A stretch of DNA of 64,000 bases. Origin: Spirosoma oryzae. Lineage in GTDB: Bacteria > Bacteroidota > Bacteroidia > Cytophagales > Spirosomataceae. Numbering within the stretch: position 1 is the first letter of the stretch; each line of letters opens with the position of its first letter. Shown here piece after piece: positions 1-12,045 of this stretch. The notes beneath the pieces are model-generated. The model saw nothing but the letters and a program-made list of their open reading frames with translations, was not told the DNA's origin and ran no database searches. Location of the stretch: assembly GCF_003002825.1 (NCBI RefSeq), contig NZ_PVTE01000006.1, positions 248,001-312,000 of the forward strand, read 5' to 3'. The translations under genes were made by a program, and so were the position numbers.

Positions 1-1281
1 CTGATACGTGCCTTTCAGCGTTTGTATCGGCTGAAACGACGTCATGGTAAAGGCTACGTACCCGCCCGACGCCATTGCTCCGGCTACGAGCAAACCCGCC
101 CCGGCCAGCCAGAACGTGCCGCTACTGAGATCAAGGAGCGACAAGTCTTTCTGGATAAAGTCATTGAAAGCCGGCTGTAGCAGCGCGACCAGTAGTAGTG
201 CCAGCGCGAACCCCAATCCATTCAGGAGTAACGACTCTCCCAGAAACTGCCCGATGAGTTGCCCCGGCCCGGCGCCGATTACTTTCCGAACGCCGACCTC
301 TTTTGCCCGTTTCAGCGCCCCGGCAGTCGACAGGTTGACGTAGTTGAACCAGGCGATCAGCAAAACTAGCCCGGCAATACCGCTGAGCAGGTACACGAAG
401 CCCAAGCTGCCGCTGGTTGTATAAACGTCGCTCAGGGAAGCGGCCAGGTGCAGCGTCGTCGCGGGTTGCACGATAAACTGATTGTCGCTGTTGAACGCTG
501 CCTGTTTGGCCAGGGCATTAATCTTCGCTGCCAACGCCTTATCGTTGGCTGTTTCGCCTGACTGTGTGGCATCCGTCAGTTGCAGAAAGGTGGTCAGATA
601 CGTGCCGTAAAAACTGTCGAGACGCGCCCAGTCGTTGTTGTTCAGATTCGCGGAACTTGCCAGTGTTTGCAGCGAAAACACCGCGTCGAACGACAAGTCT
701 GAATGTTGGGGCATGTCGGCATAGACCGCTGTTACCGTATACGGCGTTTTGCCGAACTGATTGTTGAGCGTTAGGGTCTGCCCCACCGGATTCCGGGTAC
801 CGAAATACGTACGAGCCCGCGACTGCGACAGGGCCACCGTATTGGGTTGGGTAAGCGCCGTGCTGGCAACCCCTTTTACAAGTGGAAACGAGAATAGCGT
901 GAAGAAGCTGGCGTCGGCATACGCCAGCTTGCTTTCCCGAAACGACTGGTTTGTTGGCGCGTCGGGAAAGCTGACGATACCGTTGGCCGAGTGTTCAGCG
1001 ATACGGCAGAACGCCCGTACTTCCGGACACTTCGCTTTGACCAGCGGCCCGATGGGTGGCGACAGATCAGACCAGACGTCGCCAGCCTTATTCTGGTTAA
1101 GCAGCCGGTACAGTGTCGGAAGGTTTGTGTGAAACTGGTTATAGCTCCGTTCGTACGCTACGTACTCCAGGATCAGTACAAATGCCGTGATGCCCAGCGC
1201 CAGCCCGGCGATGTTGACCAGCGAGAATACTCGATTTTTGCGCAGTGTACGTAGCGCAATCTTGAGGTAGTTAACAAGCAT
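1..1281 (-). CDS. Duplicated FtsX/MacB-type ABC permease, 3' part cut by window edge
   Basis: The open frame starts at ATG 1281 and runs off the left edge (427 codons visible), so the second half is missing. It begins MLVNYLKIALRTL, followed by a membrane segment at about residues 20-40 and a MacB-type periplasmic domain. About residue 290 comes a membrane helix and then the cytosolic coupling-helix motif RAKEVGVRKVIGAG, which in the FtsX/LolC/MacB (type VII) family contacts the ATPase. Two more helices follow, and the visible part ends at the conserved turn before the second half. It is the first of eleven paralogues here. It has its own sigma-54-like promoter and operator upstream and is read away from katG. 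The substrate cannot be told from the sequence. Confidence 0.9.
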   Translation of the reverse strand, partial: MLVNYLKIALRTLRKNRVFSLVNIAGLALGITAFVLILEYVAYERSYNQFHTNLPTLYRLLNQNKAGDVWSDLSPPIGPLVKAKCPEVRAFCRIAEHSANGIVSFPDAPTNQSFRESKLAYADASFFTLFSFPLVKGVASTALTQPNTVALSQSRARTYFGTRNPVGQTLTLNNQFGKTPYTVTAVYADMPQHSDLSFDAVFSLQTLASSANLNNNDWARLDSFYGTYLTTFLQLTDATQSGETANDKALAAKINALAKQAAFNSDNQFIVQPATTLHLAASLSDVYTTSGSLGFVYLLSGIAGLVLLIAWFNYVNLSTAGALKRAKEVGVRKVIGAGPGQLIGQFLGESLLLNGLGFALALLLVALLQPAFNDFIQKDLSLLDLSSGTFWLAGAGLLVAGAMASGGYVAFTMTSFQPIQTLKGTYQ

Positions 1282-1328
1282 ACAGACTGTCGTTTAGGCG
1301 TACCATGCGTATCGTACAGGACGATGGA

Positions 1329-1343
1329 CCAAAGTTCGTACCG
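1329..1343 (-). promoter_or_regulatory. Sigma-54-like promoter of partial permease
   Basis: Read on the minus strand this is CGGTACGAACTTTGG, a GG-N10-GG version of the sigma-54 consensus TGGCACG-N4-TTGC. The start codon is 61 bases from the -24 GG. The -12 second base is G rather than C, so the match alone is moderate. Support comes from its spacing to the operator (57 bp), shared with four other units in the window. Confidence 0.6.
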
Positions 1344-1398
1344 TAAAGTATAACTAGTTGATTAGTAGTGGTTTGTTTGTTTGGGTGGTTTAAATTAT

Positions 1399-1434
1399 GT
1401 CCGTAATTGGACGAAGTGACTTCCCGGACCGGAC
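1399..1434 (-). promoter_or_regulatory. Tandem operator (enhancer-like), copy a
   Basis: 1399-1412 reads GTCCG-TAAT-TGGAC, a near-perfect inverted repeat with one mismatch to GTCCG-N4-CGGAC. A second, degenerate element at 1421-1434 keeps only the right arm CGGAC. The 22-bp spacing puts both on roughly the same face of the helix, as for paired sites of NtrC-type activators. Confidence 0.7.
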
Positions 1435-1628
1435 AGTTAGCTAACCGATTGTCAGTCAGTGGGTAGCGCATCGTCAATATCGGGATCTCTGCCTACTGAT
1501 TGATTATATAGATATTATATATGAAATAATAAAACAAATCAATTTGATAGATATGGTAATTGTCCGTAAACTTGTCGGGTCAAACAAAGCGCGCATACAC
1601 GAACGTGCCGCTAAGCAATCATTACTAG

Positions 1629-3932
<2,304 letters not shown>

Positions 3933-3956
3933 GTCACTAGTGTGAATGGCAATAGT

Positions 3957-3990
3957 AAGGCCGGCCCGGTTGGGTCGGCCTTAGCTGTTT
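3957..3990 (+). terminator. Rho-independent terminator of katG
   Basis: Inverted arms AAGGCCG (3957-3963) and CGGCCTT (3976-3982), with an inner CCC/GGG pairing, followed by a short T run. It lies 24 bases after the katG stop codon. Confidence 0.8.
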
Positions 3991-4022
3991 TCAGGGGTCT
4001 GTGATACAATGAATAGTTGATT

Positions 4023-4056
4023 TTTTGTCATCCCTCGCAGGCTCGGGATGACAAAA
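4023..4056. repeat. Palindromic intergenic repeat (GTCATCCC family), short form
   Basis: Perfect 12-bp arms, TTTTGTCATCCC at 4023-4034 and its complement at 4045-4056, around a 10-base loop. It lies between the convergent katG and yjdM genes and could end transcription from both sides. The outer arms resemble those of the longer palindrome at 40036-40110, so both may belong to one dispersed family. Confidence 0.75.
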
Positions 4057-4082
4057 TGAATACGCGAAGACTGTACAATAAC

Positions 4083-4421
4083 CTAAGCTTTCTTGACGAA
4101 CTCCGATTTAAGCGCCATCGCGCCGAAGCCATCGATCTTGCAGTCGATGTTGTGATCGCTGTCGACCAGGCGAATGTTTTTTACCTTGGTGCCGGCTTTG
4201 ATCCCCTGCGCCGACCCTTTCACGGGTAGGTTTTTTATGGTCACCACGGTATCGCCGTTCTGGAGAATATTGCCGTTCGCGTCTTTAACGACAAGTGAAT
4301 CGTCGGCAGTCGGCTCATCAGTAGGATTCCATTCGTGGCCACATTCGGGACACACCAGCAGGTTGTCCATAGCATAGGTATACGTTGATTGGCACAGTGG
4401 GCACGGAGCAAGTACGGTCAT
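4083..4421 (-). CDS. yjdM: YjdM/PhnA-type zinc-ribbon protein
   Basis: Small cytoplasmic protein of 112 residues with an N-terminal zinc ribbon (CPLC near residue 8 and CPEC near residue 24) and the C-terminal domain typical of the family, with [14 protein letters not shown] and [16 protein letters not shown]. Proteins of this family were once named for alkylphosphonate uptake (PhnA), but that role is not established and no phn genes lie nearby. It is convergent with katG across a palindromic repeat. A TAnnTTTG-type -7 element lies 24 bases upstream of the start codon. Confidence 0.93.
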   Translation of the reverse strand: MTVLAPCPLCQSTYTYAMDNLLVCPECGHEWNPTDEPTADDSLVVKDANGNILQNGDTVVTIKNLPVKGSAQGIKAGTKVKNIRLVDSDHNIDCKIDGFGAMALKSEFVKKA

Positions 4422-4444
4422 GATTGGGCGTGTTTAATTGACCG

Positions 4445-4452
4445 CAAAAGTA
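4445..4452 (-). promoter_or_regulatory. Bacteroidota -7 element upstream of yjdM
   Basis: The minus strand reads TACTTTTG, an exact TAnnTTTG, 24 bases before the yjdM ATG. No good TTG -33 element was found at the usual distance. Confidence 0.5.
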
Positions 4453-4478
4453 AAAAATTACACCGCTAGTAGCTTTTT

Positions 4479-4573
4479 GACAGGATAAACAGGATTTTCA
4501 GGATTACGGATACGCCACTTTTTCCCGCGCGGCTAACCGATTACGCATCCTGTTTATCCTGTAAATCCTGTCG
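4479..4573. repeat. Inverted intergenic repeat with ACAGGATAAACAGGAT arms
   Basis: The left arm starts GACAGGATAAACAGGAT at 4479. The right arm at 4546-4571 is the complement of a closely similar string, around a loop rich in GC. It sits between yjdM and the first complete permease, beside the permease stop codon. It looks like a dispersed palindromic repeat and could fold as a transcript-end hairpin. Confidence 0.65.
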
Positions 4574-4583
4574 CAAAAACGCG

Positions 4584-6944
4584 TTATTCGCTACGCAATG
4601 ACTTGACGGGATTGACCAGTGCGGCCCGGATACTTTGGTAGCTGACTGTCAGGAAAGCGATGCCCAGGGCCAGCGCCCCGACCAGTACGAAAAGCCACCA
4701 GTCGATCGTAATTCTGTACGCGTACGCCTGTAACCACTCATTCATCGTGTACCAGGCTATCGGGCAGGCAATGAGTATCGCCAGCGCCACCAGTTTCAGG
4801 AAGTCTTGCGACAGTAAACCGACAAGGCTGCTAACCGAAGCACCCAGTACTTTTCGAATGCCGATTTCTTTTGTCCGGCGCTCGGCGGCAAAAGCGACCA
4901 GACCAAACAGACCCAGGCATGCGATCAGGATACCCGCAGCTGTAAACACGTTCAGCACATTAGCCAGTCGCTGTTCCGTCTGGAAAAGGCGGTTGAAGGC
5001 ATCATCGAGGAAGTAGTAATCGAAAGGGGAGTTTGGGGCATGTTTCTGAACGACTTGACCAATAGCCTTGACCTGTTGTTGGAGATCAGCGCCTTTTCTA
5101 AAACGGACATACAGTGTGCCATTGTAATCCGCAAACGTCCGGCTGGTGTCGGGGCTAACCAGCAGTAAGGTGGGTTGAATCGGATCTTTTACCGAACTCG
5201 TATGGAAATCTTCGACTACCCCGCGTACCTCTTGTTCCATGCCGCCAAAACTTAGTATTTGCCCTAATGGATTCTTGGCAATGCCCAGTTCTTTGGCGGC
5301 CATTTCGTTGATGAACACCTGTCCCGCTGTCGCGTCCTGCGGTGGATTTTTCCAGCGTAACCTGAGCGTTGGTACAAATGCACTATCAACACTCAAACCT
5401 GTCAGTGTGATGGGTTTTTGCATCTTAGCCGTCTTTACCGCCCAGACGTTGAAGCCGCCGTTGTAAAAAGCCATCGCACTAGTCGCAATTCGTTCGACTC
5501 CGCTTTGCGCCAGTATGTCCTGCCTGAAACTGTTATACTGCTTTCCCAGCGATCCACTCAGTGAGATGCCCATCACTTGATCGACGTTCAGGCCCAAGTC
5601 TTTGGTCTGCATATGCCGGAGTTGCCGCTGCGCCACAACCGTACAGAAAATCAATGTGATCGACACCACGAACTGAAAGACGACAAGCACTTGCCGAACA
5701 GACAGGTTGCCGGGTAGACTGAGTTGACCTTTCAGGATGTTAATCGGCGAAAAGCGGGACAGCACAAAGGCCGGATAGCTACCCGATACCAGAATGCTCG
5801 TCAGTAGAATGCCCGTCAGCGTCAGTAGCGAGAACGAACTGATAAGAAAGGATTGATCAATTTTGGCGTCGATCAGGCTGAGAAACGGGTCCTTGATCAG
5901 GAGCATTAAACCAACGCCCAGGCAAAACGACAGCGTACTGACGAAAGCCGATTCGACGAAAAACTGGCTAACGAGCGCCCGTTGATCGCCCCCCAGTACT
6001 TTCCGCATACTAACTTCTTTGGCCCGTACCGTAGCGCGGGCTGTAGTCAGATTCATGTAATTAATCAGAGCCAGCAGTAAAACGCTGATGCCGATCCAGA
6101 GAAATGTTTGTACGTAGCTGCCCACTGTCGAGTTTGTGACGTTTCCTCCAATGTGCATGCTGGTCAGCGGGTCGATGAGTGCCGTCGTTTTCGTTTTTGG
6201 CTCGTCCGAAAGCTTGATGTGCTTATTGAGAAACGACGCGAACTGCTGACTGGTAATCGTAGGACTTAGCCGGAAATACGTTTCGCCTTCAGGGGCCGTT
6301 TCCCATCGCCAGGCGGGGGCAAGCTGTTTGAAGCTGCTGGTTGCAATCAGCATTGGAAACGTAAACGCTGTGTTCGACGGTAAGTCCTGCATGATACCGG
6401 CCACCGTGAGCCGATGCTTGTTGTTGAAGAGTACTGTCTTGCCCAGTGCATCGGCCTGACCGAAAAATTTACGAGCCAGTGATTCGGTTAGAATAACAGA
6501 GCCGGGTCGGGAAAGGGCAAGGCGACCGTTGCCCTGTTTCATTGGAAACGCGAAAAAGTCGAAGAACGACGAATCGGCATATAGAATGTCTTTGACGAAG
6601 AACTGCTGATCCTGATAACGGACGATGTCCTTCCCCTGCCAGTCGCTGGAAATCAGCCGGGTCATTTGCTCCACGTGCGGTACCTGCCGTTTGATCCGAT
6701 CACTCACCCTAAACGATACGGCTACCGAGTTAAGGTGCATCCCATCACGTTCCTGCTCGATCGTCATGCGAACTGTTTGCTGCGCCTTTGGGTGAAAGCG
6801 GTCGTAATTGTACTCGTGTACGACGTACAGCAACATCAGCATACTGATGGCCATGCCCAGCGCCAGACCGCCGATGTTCAGAGCGGAATACAGTTTATTG
6901 CGCCACAAATTTCGTACGGTAATCTTGATGTAGCTAGTCAGCAT
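4584..6944 (-). CDS. Duplicated FtsX/MacB-type ABC permease P1
   Basis: Inner-membrane permease of 786 residues made of two fused MacB/FtsX units. Helix 1 is at about 20-42, periplasmic domain 1 at about 45-275, and three helices lie between about 285 and 410. Helix 5 leads into periplasmic domain 2 at about 450-655, and the last three helices end near 775. The first coupling motif is VSMRKVLGG, the second RTKEIGIRKVLGAS. It is last in the four-permease block and 67 bases after P2. No ATP-binding domain is fused or adjacent. The tail is NPVKSLRSE. The fold is certain; the substrate is unknown. Confidence 0.95.
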   Translation of the reverse strand: MLTSYIKITVRNLWRNKLYSALNIGGLALGMAISMLMLLYVVHEYNYDRFHPKAQQTVRMTIEQERDGMHLNSVAVSFRVSDRIKRQVPHVEQMTRLISSDWQGKDIVRYQDQQFFVKDILYADSSFFDFFAFPMKQGNGRLALSRPGSVILTESLARKFFGQADALGKTVLFNNKHRLTVAGIMQDLPSNTAFTFPMLIATSSFKQLAPAWRWETAPEGETYFRLSPTITSQQFASFLNKHIKLSDEPKTKTTALIDPLTSMHIGGNVTNSTVGSYVQTFLWIGISVLLLALINYMNLTTARATVRAKEVSMRKVLGGDQRALVSQFFVESAFVSTLSFCLGVGLMLLIKDPFLSLIDAKIDQSFLISSFSLLTLTGILLTSILVSGSYPAFVLSRFSPINILKGQLSLPGNLSVRQVLVVFQFVVSITLIFCTVVAQRQLRHMQTKDLGLNVDQVMGISLSGSLGKQYNSFRQDILAQSGVERIATSAMAFYNGGFNVWAVKTAKMQKPITLTGLSVDSAFVPTLRLRWKNPPQDATAGQVFINEMAAKELGIAKNPLGQILSFGGMEQEVRGVVEDFHTSSVKDPIQPTLLLVSPDTSRTFADYNGTLYVRFRKGADLQQQVKAIGQVVQKHAPNSPFDYYFLDDAFNRLFQTEQRLANVLNVFTAAGILIACLGLFGLVAFAAERRTKEIGIRKVLGASVSSLVGLLSQDFLKLVALAILIACPIAWYTMNEWLQAYAYRITIDWWLFVLVGALALGIAFLTVSYQSIRAALVNPVKSLRSE

Positions 6945-6973
6945 GGTTTTGCTAATTGATAGATAAATAAGTA

Positions 6974-6995
6974 GAACCGCAACATATTGCGGCTC
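6974..6995 (-). other. Intergenic hairpin between P2 and P1
   Basis: Arms GAACCGCAA and TTGCGGCTC around a 4-base loop, with one mismatch. Near-identical arms (GAGCCGCAA/TTGCGGCTC) recur at 12020-12045 and 17571-17592, always next to a permease gene. There is no U-tract, so it may adjust transcript stability or read-through rather than end transcription. Confidence 0.5.
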
Positions 6996-7011
6996 AAACC
7001 AGGGTGCCGTT

Positions 7012-9435
7012 CTACTCCGATCGTAATGATTTAACCGGGTTCATCAGGGCTGTAGCCATTGTTTTGCCACTGATCGATATGACGACCAGCAGCATGATGA
7101 GCAGGGACGGGGCCGCAAACAGCCACCAGTTCAACTCGATGCGGGCGGCATAATCGGCCAGCCAGTTTCTGACCAGCAGATACGTGATGGGTAGGCCAAT
7201 CGAAATACTGATTAATGCCGTCCGGATAAAGTCTTTCGAGAGCAACACCAGCAGATTTGCGGTACTGGCACCGATCACCTTACGAATGCCAATTTCCTTT
7301 GTCCGTTTGGCCACCGTGAACGTCGCAAGTCCAAATAATCCCAGGCAGGAGATCAACATGGCGAAACCCGTCAATGCACCAAATACCTGCTGAAATCGGT
7401 CGTCCGCCTTGTACTGCTTATCGTACTCGCTGTCCATGAAAAAATAACTGAAGGGCGCATCAGGAAAAGTAGCCTTGTAGGCTTTCTTCAATGTAGCCAG
7501 TTGTTCATCCGCTTGTCCGCCCGAAAATTTCACACTGGCAAACGCGTCGAACTTGGGTGAGTACAAATGGATGATAGGGATGTAGCTGGCTTTTGGCGAT
7601 TCGTAGTGGTAGTTACTAACTACCCCGCGAATCGTGGCCTGACGGCCCCAGAATGTGACTTTTCGGCCAATAGCCTCGCGGGGCGACGGGATACTCCACA
7701 ACCGTAAGACTTCTTCGTTGACAATCAGTTGTCGATCCGTCGTATCCGTCAGGGTTGGCGGAGTGAATGCATCGAAGTTCCTGCCGGCCAGCAGGCGAAG
7801 GCCCATCAGATCGATGAACGACGTATCAATATCGGTCAGGTAATAATTATAGGCGGTTTTCTCCTGCGTGTCGGTCAGGTTGATGCCCGTTGTGGAACTC
7901 AGCTGAACGGTACCCAGGCCCGGTACAGTGCTGGAAAACGAAACCGCTTTTACCTGCGCCTGACTGAGCAACGTTTGCCGAAACTGGCTATGATTGGTAG
8001 CGTTGCTTTTTACAGGGGCTTTCACCACCAGCGTTCGGTCAAGGCTGACACCCAGATCCTGTTTTCGTAAAAACGATACCTGTTGGTAAACGACGAAGGT
8101 CTGTACCAGTAAAATCAGGGTGATCGTAAACTGAAAAACAACCAGTGCTTTACGAAGCGTTGCCCCTTTGATAGACCGGGCAAAACTTCCCTTCAGTACG
8201 GTGACTGGTTTGAACGAAGAGAGTACGAACGCCGGGTAGAAACCCGATAGCACTATACTGAGCAGCAGGAAGGCACCAGTGCTAAACCAGAAATACATGT
8301 CTCCGAATACGTTGAATCCGTCGGGTAAGCCTGCCACCCGCACAAACACGGGTTCCAGAAAGGCAATCAACAGCAGGGACAGTAAACCTGCGGTAACATT
8401 GATCAGGATAGTTTCGGTGAAGACCTGTGTGCGAATCTGTGTCTGGGTCGATCCCACGACTTTACGCAGGCCTATCTCCCGCGCCCGGTCGAGGGCCTTG
8501 GCGGTAGTCAGGTTAACGTAGTTGACCACCGCACTAAACAGGACGAGCAGGGCTACGCTCAGCAGAAAATAGACCGACCGGGCGTCACCGTTTGGTTCGA
8601 CCTCAAACGTTTTGTGCGAATGCAGATGAATGTCACGTATTGGCTGACTGATGATCCGCTCGTGCAACAGTCGTTTTTCCGCATGCAACTGATCGTTGAA
8701 CGCTACCAGCGATCGCTCGAAGTCTTCGTAACGGGTCTTCTCCGCCAGCTGGACATAGGTGAGCGTGTTGTTGCCGTCCCAGTTGTTTTCCGTCTCGCCA
8801 AACTCGGTCAGCATGGTGGGGTAGGAGAGCAGCATGTTGACCTTCAGGTGTGTATTGACCGGACTGTCGGGTATTACCCCTACGATGTTGATTAGTACGT
8901 TTCCTTTTGATCGGGCAATCGTCAATGTTTTACCCACCACGTCAATTGTGTTGAAATACGTTCGCGCCATCGATTCCGTCAGAACGGCCTGACGAGGGTG
9001 GGTAAAAAGCGCTGTCCGGCTTCCACGCAGCAGCGGATAATTGAATAGGGAAAAGAAAGACGAGTCGACCGCAAAAACGCGCTCTACCAGACGATAGGTA
9101 TTACCAACCCGAACGGTTATTGTTGGCTCACTGATCGGATAGGCGCGCGTGTAGTTAATAACCTCTTTCAGTTCGCGTTTGGCTCTGGGCCCCAGGGGTG
9201 GGTGCGTTTCCGTATCCTGGGTACTAACCGCATCTCCATTCAGGTAATCCATAGTCAGGCGCACCAGCCGACTTGCCTGCGGATTATCACGTTCATAACT
9301 CAGTTCGAACCGTACGTACTGAATAATCAACAGCGCTATCGCCAACCCTAGCGCCAGCCCGCCAATATTGATCAGCGAAAAGGTCTTATCTTTCCAAAGG
9401 GTACGCCAGGCGATTTTGAGATAATTAGCTAGCAT
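7012..9435 (-). CDS. Duplicated FtsX/MacB-type ABC permease P2
   Basis: 807 residues with the same two-unit plan as P1. Coupling motif 1 is AREIGLRKVVGST; coupling motif 2 is RTKEIGIRKVIGAS, the only second motif here with VIG in place of VLG. The periplasmic domains are clearly diverged from those of P1 and P3, whereas the N terminus (MLANYLKIAWRTLWKDKTFS) and the C terminus NPVKSLRSE are conserved. It lies third in the minus-strand order P4-P3-P2-P1, with gaps of 57 and 67 bases, so one transcript is likely. Confidence 0.95.
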   Translation of the reverse strand: MLANYLKIAWRTLWKDKTFSLINIGGLALGLAIALLIIQYVRFELSYERDNPQASRLVRLTMDYLNGDAVSTQDTETHPPLGPRAKRELKEVINYTRAYPISEPTITVRVGNTYRLVERVFAVDSSFFSLFNYPLLRGSRTALFTHPRQAVLTESMARTYFNTIDVVGKTLTIARSKGNVLINIVGVIPDSPVNTHLKVNMLLSYPTMLTEFGETENNWDGNNTLTYVQLAEKTRYEDFERSLVAFNDQLHAEKRLLHERIISQPIRDIHLHSHKTFEVEPNGDARSVYFLLSVALLVLFSAVVNYVNLTTAKALDRAREIGLRKVVGSTQTQIRTQVFTETILINVTAGLLSLLLIAFLEPVFVRVAGLPDGFNVFGDMYFWFSTGAFLLLSIVLSGFYPAFVLSSFKPVTVLKGSFARSIKGATLRKALVVFQFTITLILLVQTFVVYQQVSFLRKQDLGVSLDRTLVVKAPVKSNATNHSQFRQTLLSQAQVKAVSFSSTVPGLGTVQLSSTTGINLTDTQEKTAYNYYLTDIDTSFIDLMGLRLLAGRNFDAFTPPTLTDTTDRQLIVNEEVLRLWSIPSPREAIGRKVTFWGRQATIRGVVSNYHYESPKASYIPIIHLYSPKFDAFASVKFSGGQADEQLATLKKAYKATFPDAPFSYFFMDSEYDKQYKADDRFQQVFGALTGFAMLISCLGLFGLATFTVAKRTKEIGIRKVIGASTANLLVLLSKDFIRTALISISIGLPITYLLVRNWLADYAARIELNWWLFAAPSLLIMLLVVISISGKTMATALMNPVKSLRSE

Positions 9436-9492
9436 GATTGTGCTGGTTGACGTATAGTTGAAAGGGTCTGCGACTCATTCGGGAATGTGGCT

Positions 9493-11904
9493 TTATTCAC
9501 TACGAAGCGATTTAACCGGGTTCATCAGGGCGGCTTTGATGCTTTGGAAACTTACTGTCAGCAGCGTAATAAGCAGCGCGCCCAGCCCCGCAACGACGAA
9601 AACCCACCACGATAGTTCGGTGCGATACTCGTAGTCCGACAGCCACTCGTTCAGGTAGTACCAGGCAATGGGCGATGCGATGAAGCAGGCGATGAGTACC
9701 AGGGTCACAAAGTCTTTCGAAAGTAGCCCCCACAGGTTTAGTACCGACGCGCCCAGCACTTTGCGCACGCCAATCTCTTTGGTACGCTGTTCGGCGGTAA
9801 ACGATGCCAGCCCGAACAGGCCCAGGCAGGAAATCAGAATGGCCAGGGTGGAGAATACACCGGCCAGCTTGCCGATTCGCTCTTCCGACGCGAATTTTTC
9901 ACCGAACTCCTGATCGATGAATTTGTAGTCGAACGGGGCCGATGGGATGTGTTTCTTGAATGTAGCTTCGATACCCGCAATGGCCTGGCTGGTGCTCCGG
10001 TTCGGGTTGAGTTTGAGCGTGATCCAGTTGACGTTGTTGTAGTCCATGAAGTAAAAGACCGGCGTGACCGGGTCATAGGGCGAATTGGCCAGTACGTTTC
10101 GGACAACCCCCACAACGCGGTACTGCTTGTTCTTCAGCCCCCAGTGAACAAGCGTACCGACCGGATTTTTCAAACCCATAAACGTAACGGCTGCTTCGTT
10201 GACAAGAATGGCCGACGAATCGGTCGAAAACTTGCGCGAGAAATCACGGCCTTCCTTGACATGCCAGCCCACGGTTTTGCCGAATTCGGGTGTTACCCAG
10301 ACGGTCCCAAACTGACCGCTGACACCAGGGTCTTGGCCCGGCCAGCTAAACGCACCTTCATCCGCGAAGACACCCGTTATCGGACTCGACGATTCAGCCA
10401 TCTCCTCGATAAGTCCTGCGCTCGTCAGCTCGGTACGCAGCAGGTCGTACTTACCGTAAAACGCCGGGGTCGTCATCTTCATCGTCAACAAGCCGGTGCG
10501 GTCGTACCCGGTGGGTCTGTCCTGGGTATGCTGAATCTGCCGGTATACGATGATTGTCCCGATGATGAGCGTGATGGACACGGTAAACTGAACGACGACC
10601 AGCACCTTACGCGGCACGGTTGCCAGTCGCCCCGACCCGAGCCGTAGCGCCGAACCGCTGCCCTTCAGGACTTTGATGGGTTGAAACGAGGAAAGATAAA
10701 AGGCCGGATAACTGCCCGCCAGCAGGCCCGTAATGGTGATGAAGCCCAGACAGGTGAGCCAGAACGAAACTTCGGTCCAGGGAAATGTCAGCTGTTTGTC
10801 GGCCACCGTGTTGAACCAGGGCAGCAGGAGCAGTACCAGCAGCACCGCGCCGGCGAACGCCAAGGCAACGACCAGAAACGACTCACTGAAGAATTGATTG
10901 ACCAACTGACGACGCTCCGACCCGACGGCCTTCCGAATCCCGACTTCTTTAGCCCGTTTTTCGGATCGGGCCGTGCTGAGGTTCATGAAATTGATACAGG
11001 CCAGCAACAGCACAAATACGCTAATGATGGCAAACAACCGGACGTACTGGCTGTAGCCGCCCTGTTTCACGCCCTCTTCCCAGTTGGAGTACAACCGCCA
11101 GTCGCGCATGGGGTGCAGAAAAATCTCGGCCTTGAACTGCTTCTCGTCGGCCGACAGATTGTTCAGTTTGGCGTTTTTGATCCGGGTACTGACCGTTTCC
11201 ATGTCGGCATTATCGGCCAGTTGGGCAAACAACTGGAATGAGTTATCGTCCCACCGGCGTTTATCCCGCAATTGCTTCACCCAGGGTTGCGTTGCTACGA
11301 ACAGATCCCAGGGGGCAATAAAGGTTAGTTCATGAAACTCGCTGTTTGCGGGTAAGTCGTCGTAAACGCCTGTCACCTTCAGGTTGGCTCGGCCATCGAT
11401 GTCGATGATCTTTTCCATCGGGTTCGCATCGCCGAAAAGCGCCTTTGCTGTCGAGGCTGATAGCAGAATCGAATGCACATCGCTCAATCCTGCCCGACTG
11501 CCCCGTTGCATCTGGAGCGACAGTATTTCGGGCATTTCGGCCCCCATGTAATTGCCCGAGCGGGTTACGTGTTTGTCGCCATAGGAAAGAATACGGTCTT
11601 CCTGCCAGAACGCTATGGCCAGATGCGCAAAGGCGTCACCGTAGTTTGTGCGTAACTCAGCATCCAGCGGAATCGGTATCATCTGCTGTGTCAGCACGTG
11701 GCCGTTGACAGTTTGGTGTTGCATGACCCGGGCAATCCGGTCGTAGTGCTGAAACGACTTGTTGTAGGATAATTCGTCGTAAATCCACAGGCCAATCAGC
11801 ATGGCCACCGCCATCCCGACGGCCAGCCCGCCGATGTTGATGGCTGAATAACCTTTGTGCCTGATCAGGTTGCGCCAGGCGATTTTAAGATAATTACGGA
11901 GCAT
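9493..11904 (-). CDS. Duplicated FtsX/MacB-type ABC permease P3
   Basis: 803 residues. It is a close paralogue of P7 (22464-24875) over its whole length, including both periplasmic domains: shared strings such as VMQHQTVNGH, LDAELRT, SGNYMG, HPM-DWRLYS and EEGV-GGY. That level of matching is not seen between other pairs, so the two probably arose by a fairly recent duplication and now sit in separate operons. Coupling motifs are RAKEVGIRKAVGSERRQL and RTKEIGVRKVLGAS. It is second in the P4-P1 block. The 138-base gap to P4 contains a hairpin. Confidence 0.95.
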   Translation of the reverse strand: MLRNYLKIAWRNLIRHKGYSAINIGGLAVGMAVAMLIGLWIYDELSYNKSFQHYDRIARVMQHQTVNGHVLTQQMIPIPLDAELRTNYGDAFAHLAIAFWQEDRILSYGDKHVTRSGNYMGAEMPEILSLQMQRGSRAGLSDVHSILLSASTAKALFGDANPMEKIIDIDGRANLKVTGVYDDLPANSEFHELTFIAPWDLFVATQPWVKQLRDKRRWDDNSFQLFAQLADNADMETVSTRIKNAKLNNLSADEKQFKAEIFLHPMRDWRLYSNWEEGVKQGGYSQYVRLFAIISVFVLLLACINFMNLSTARSEKRAKEVGIRKAVGSERRQLVNQFFSESFLVVALAFAGAVLLVLLLLPWFNTVADKQLTFPWTEVSFWLTCLGFITITGLLAGSYPAFYLSSFQPIKVLKGSGSALRLGSGRLATVPRKVLVVVQFTVSITLIIGTIIVYRQIQHTQDRPTGYDRTGLLTMKMTTPAFYGKYDLLRTELTSAGLIEEMAESSSPITGVFADEGAFSWPGQDPGVSGQFGTVWVTPEFGKTVGWHVKEGRDFSRKFSTDSSAILVNEAAVTFMGLKNPVGTLVHWGLKNKQYRVVGVVRNVLANSPYDPVTPVFYFMDYNNVNWITLKLNPNRSTSQAIAGIEATFKKHIPSAPFDYKFIDQEFGEKFASEERIGKLAGVFSTLAILISCLGLFGLASFTAEQRTKEIGVRKVLGASVLNLWGLLSKDFVTLVLIACFIASPIAWYYLNEWLSDYEYRTELSWWVFVVAGLGALLITLLTVSFQSIKAALMNPVKSLRSE

Positions 11905-12019
11905 AGTCGTGGTAGGTTATGGAGAGCCGCAACCGTTTGCGATGGTCGCGTTGAGAAATTGGTTAGTTAGATTTGATATATCCGGCCTTGATTCATCCGG
12001 GTGCTGGACCATCCGGGAG

Positions 12020-12045
12020 TAGAGCCGCAAAGGGTTGCGGCTCTA
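12020..12045 (-). other. Hairpin overlapping the P4 stop codon
   Basis: Perfect 11-bp arms, TAGAGCCGCAA (12020-12030) and its complement (12035-12045), around an AGGG loop. The right arm contains the TAG stop of P4. The same core occurs at the 3' end of P5. No run of T follows on the minus strand, so full termination is doubtful; attenuation or 3'-end protection is possible. Confidence 0.6.

Noticed and set aside
1562-1575. Operator-like string GTCCGTAAACTTGT upstream of katG
   Set aside because: Only the left arm matches; there is no second site at 21 bp and no sigma-54-like element facing katG.
4479-4573. Insertion sequence ends
   Set aside because: Inverted arms without any transposase frame between them; it fits a dispersed palindromic repeat better.
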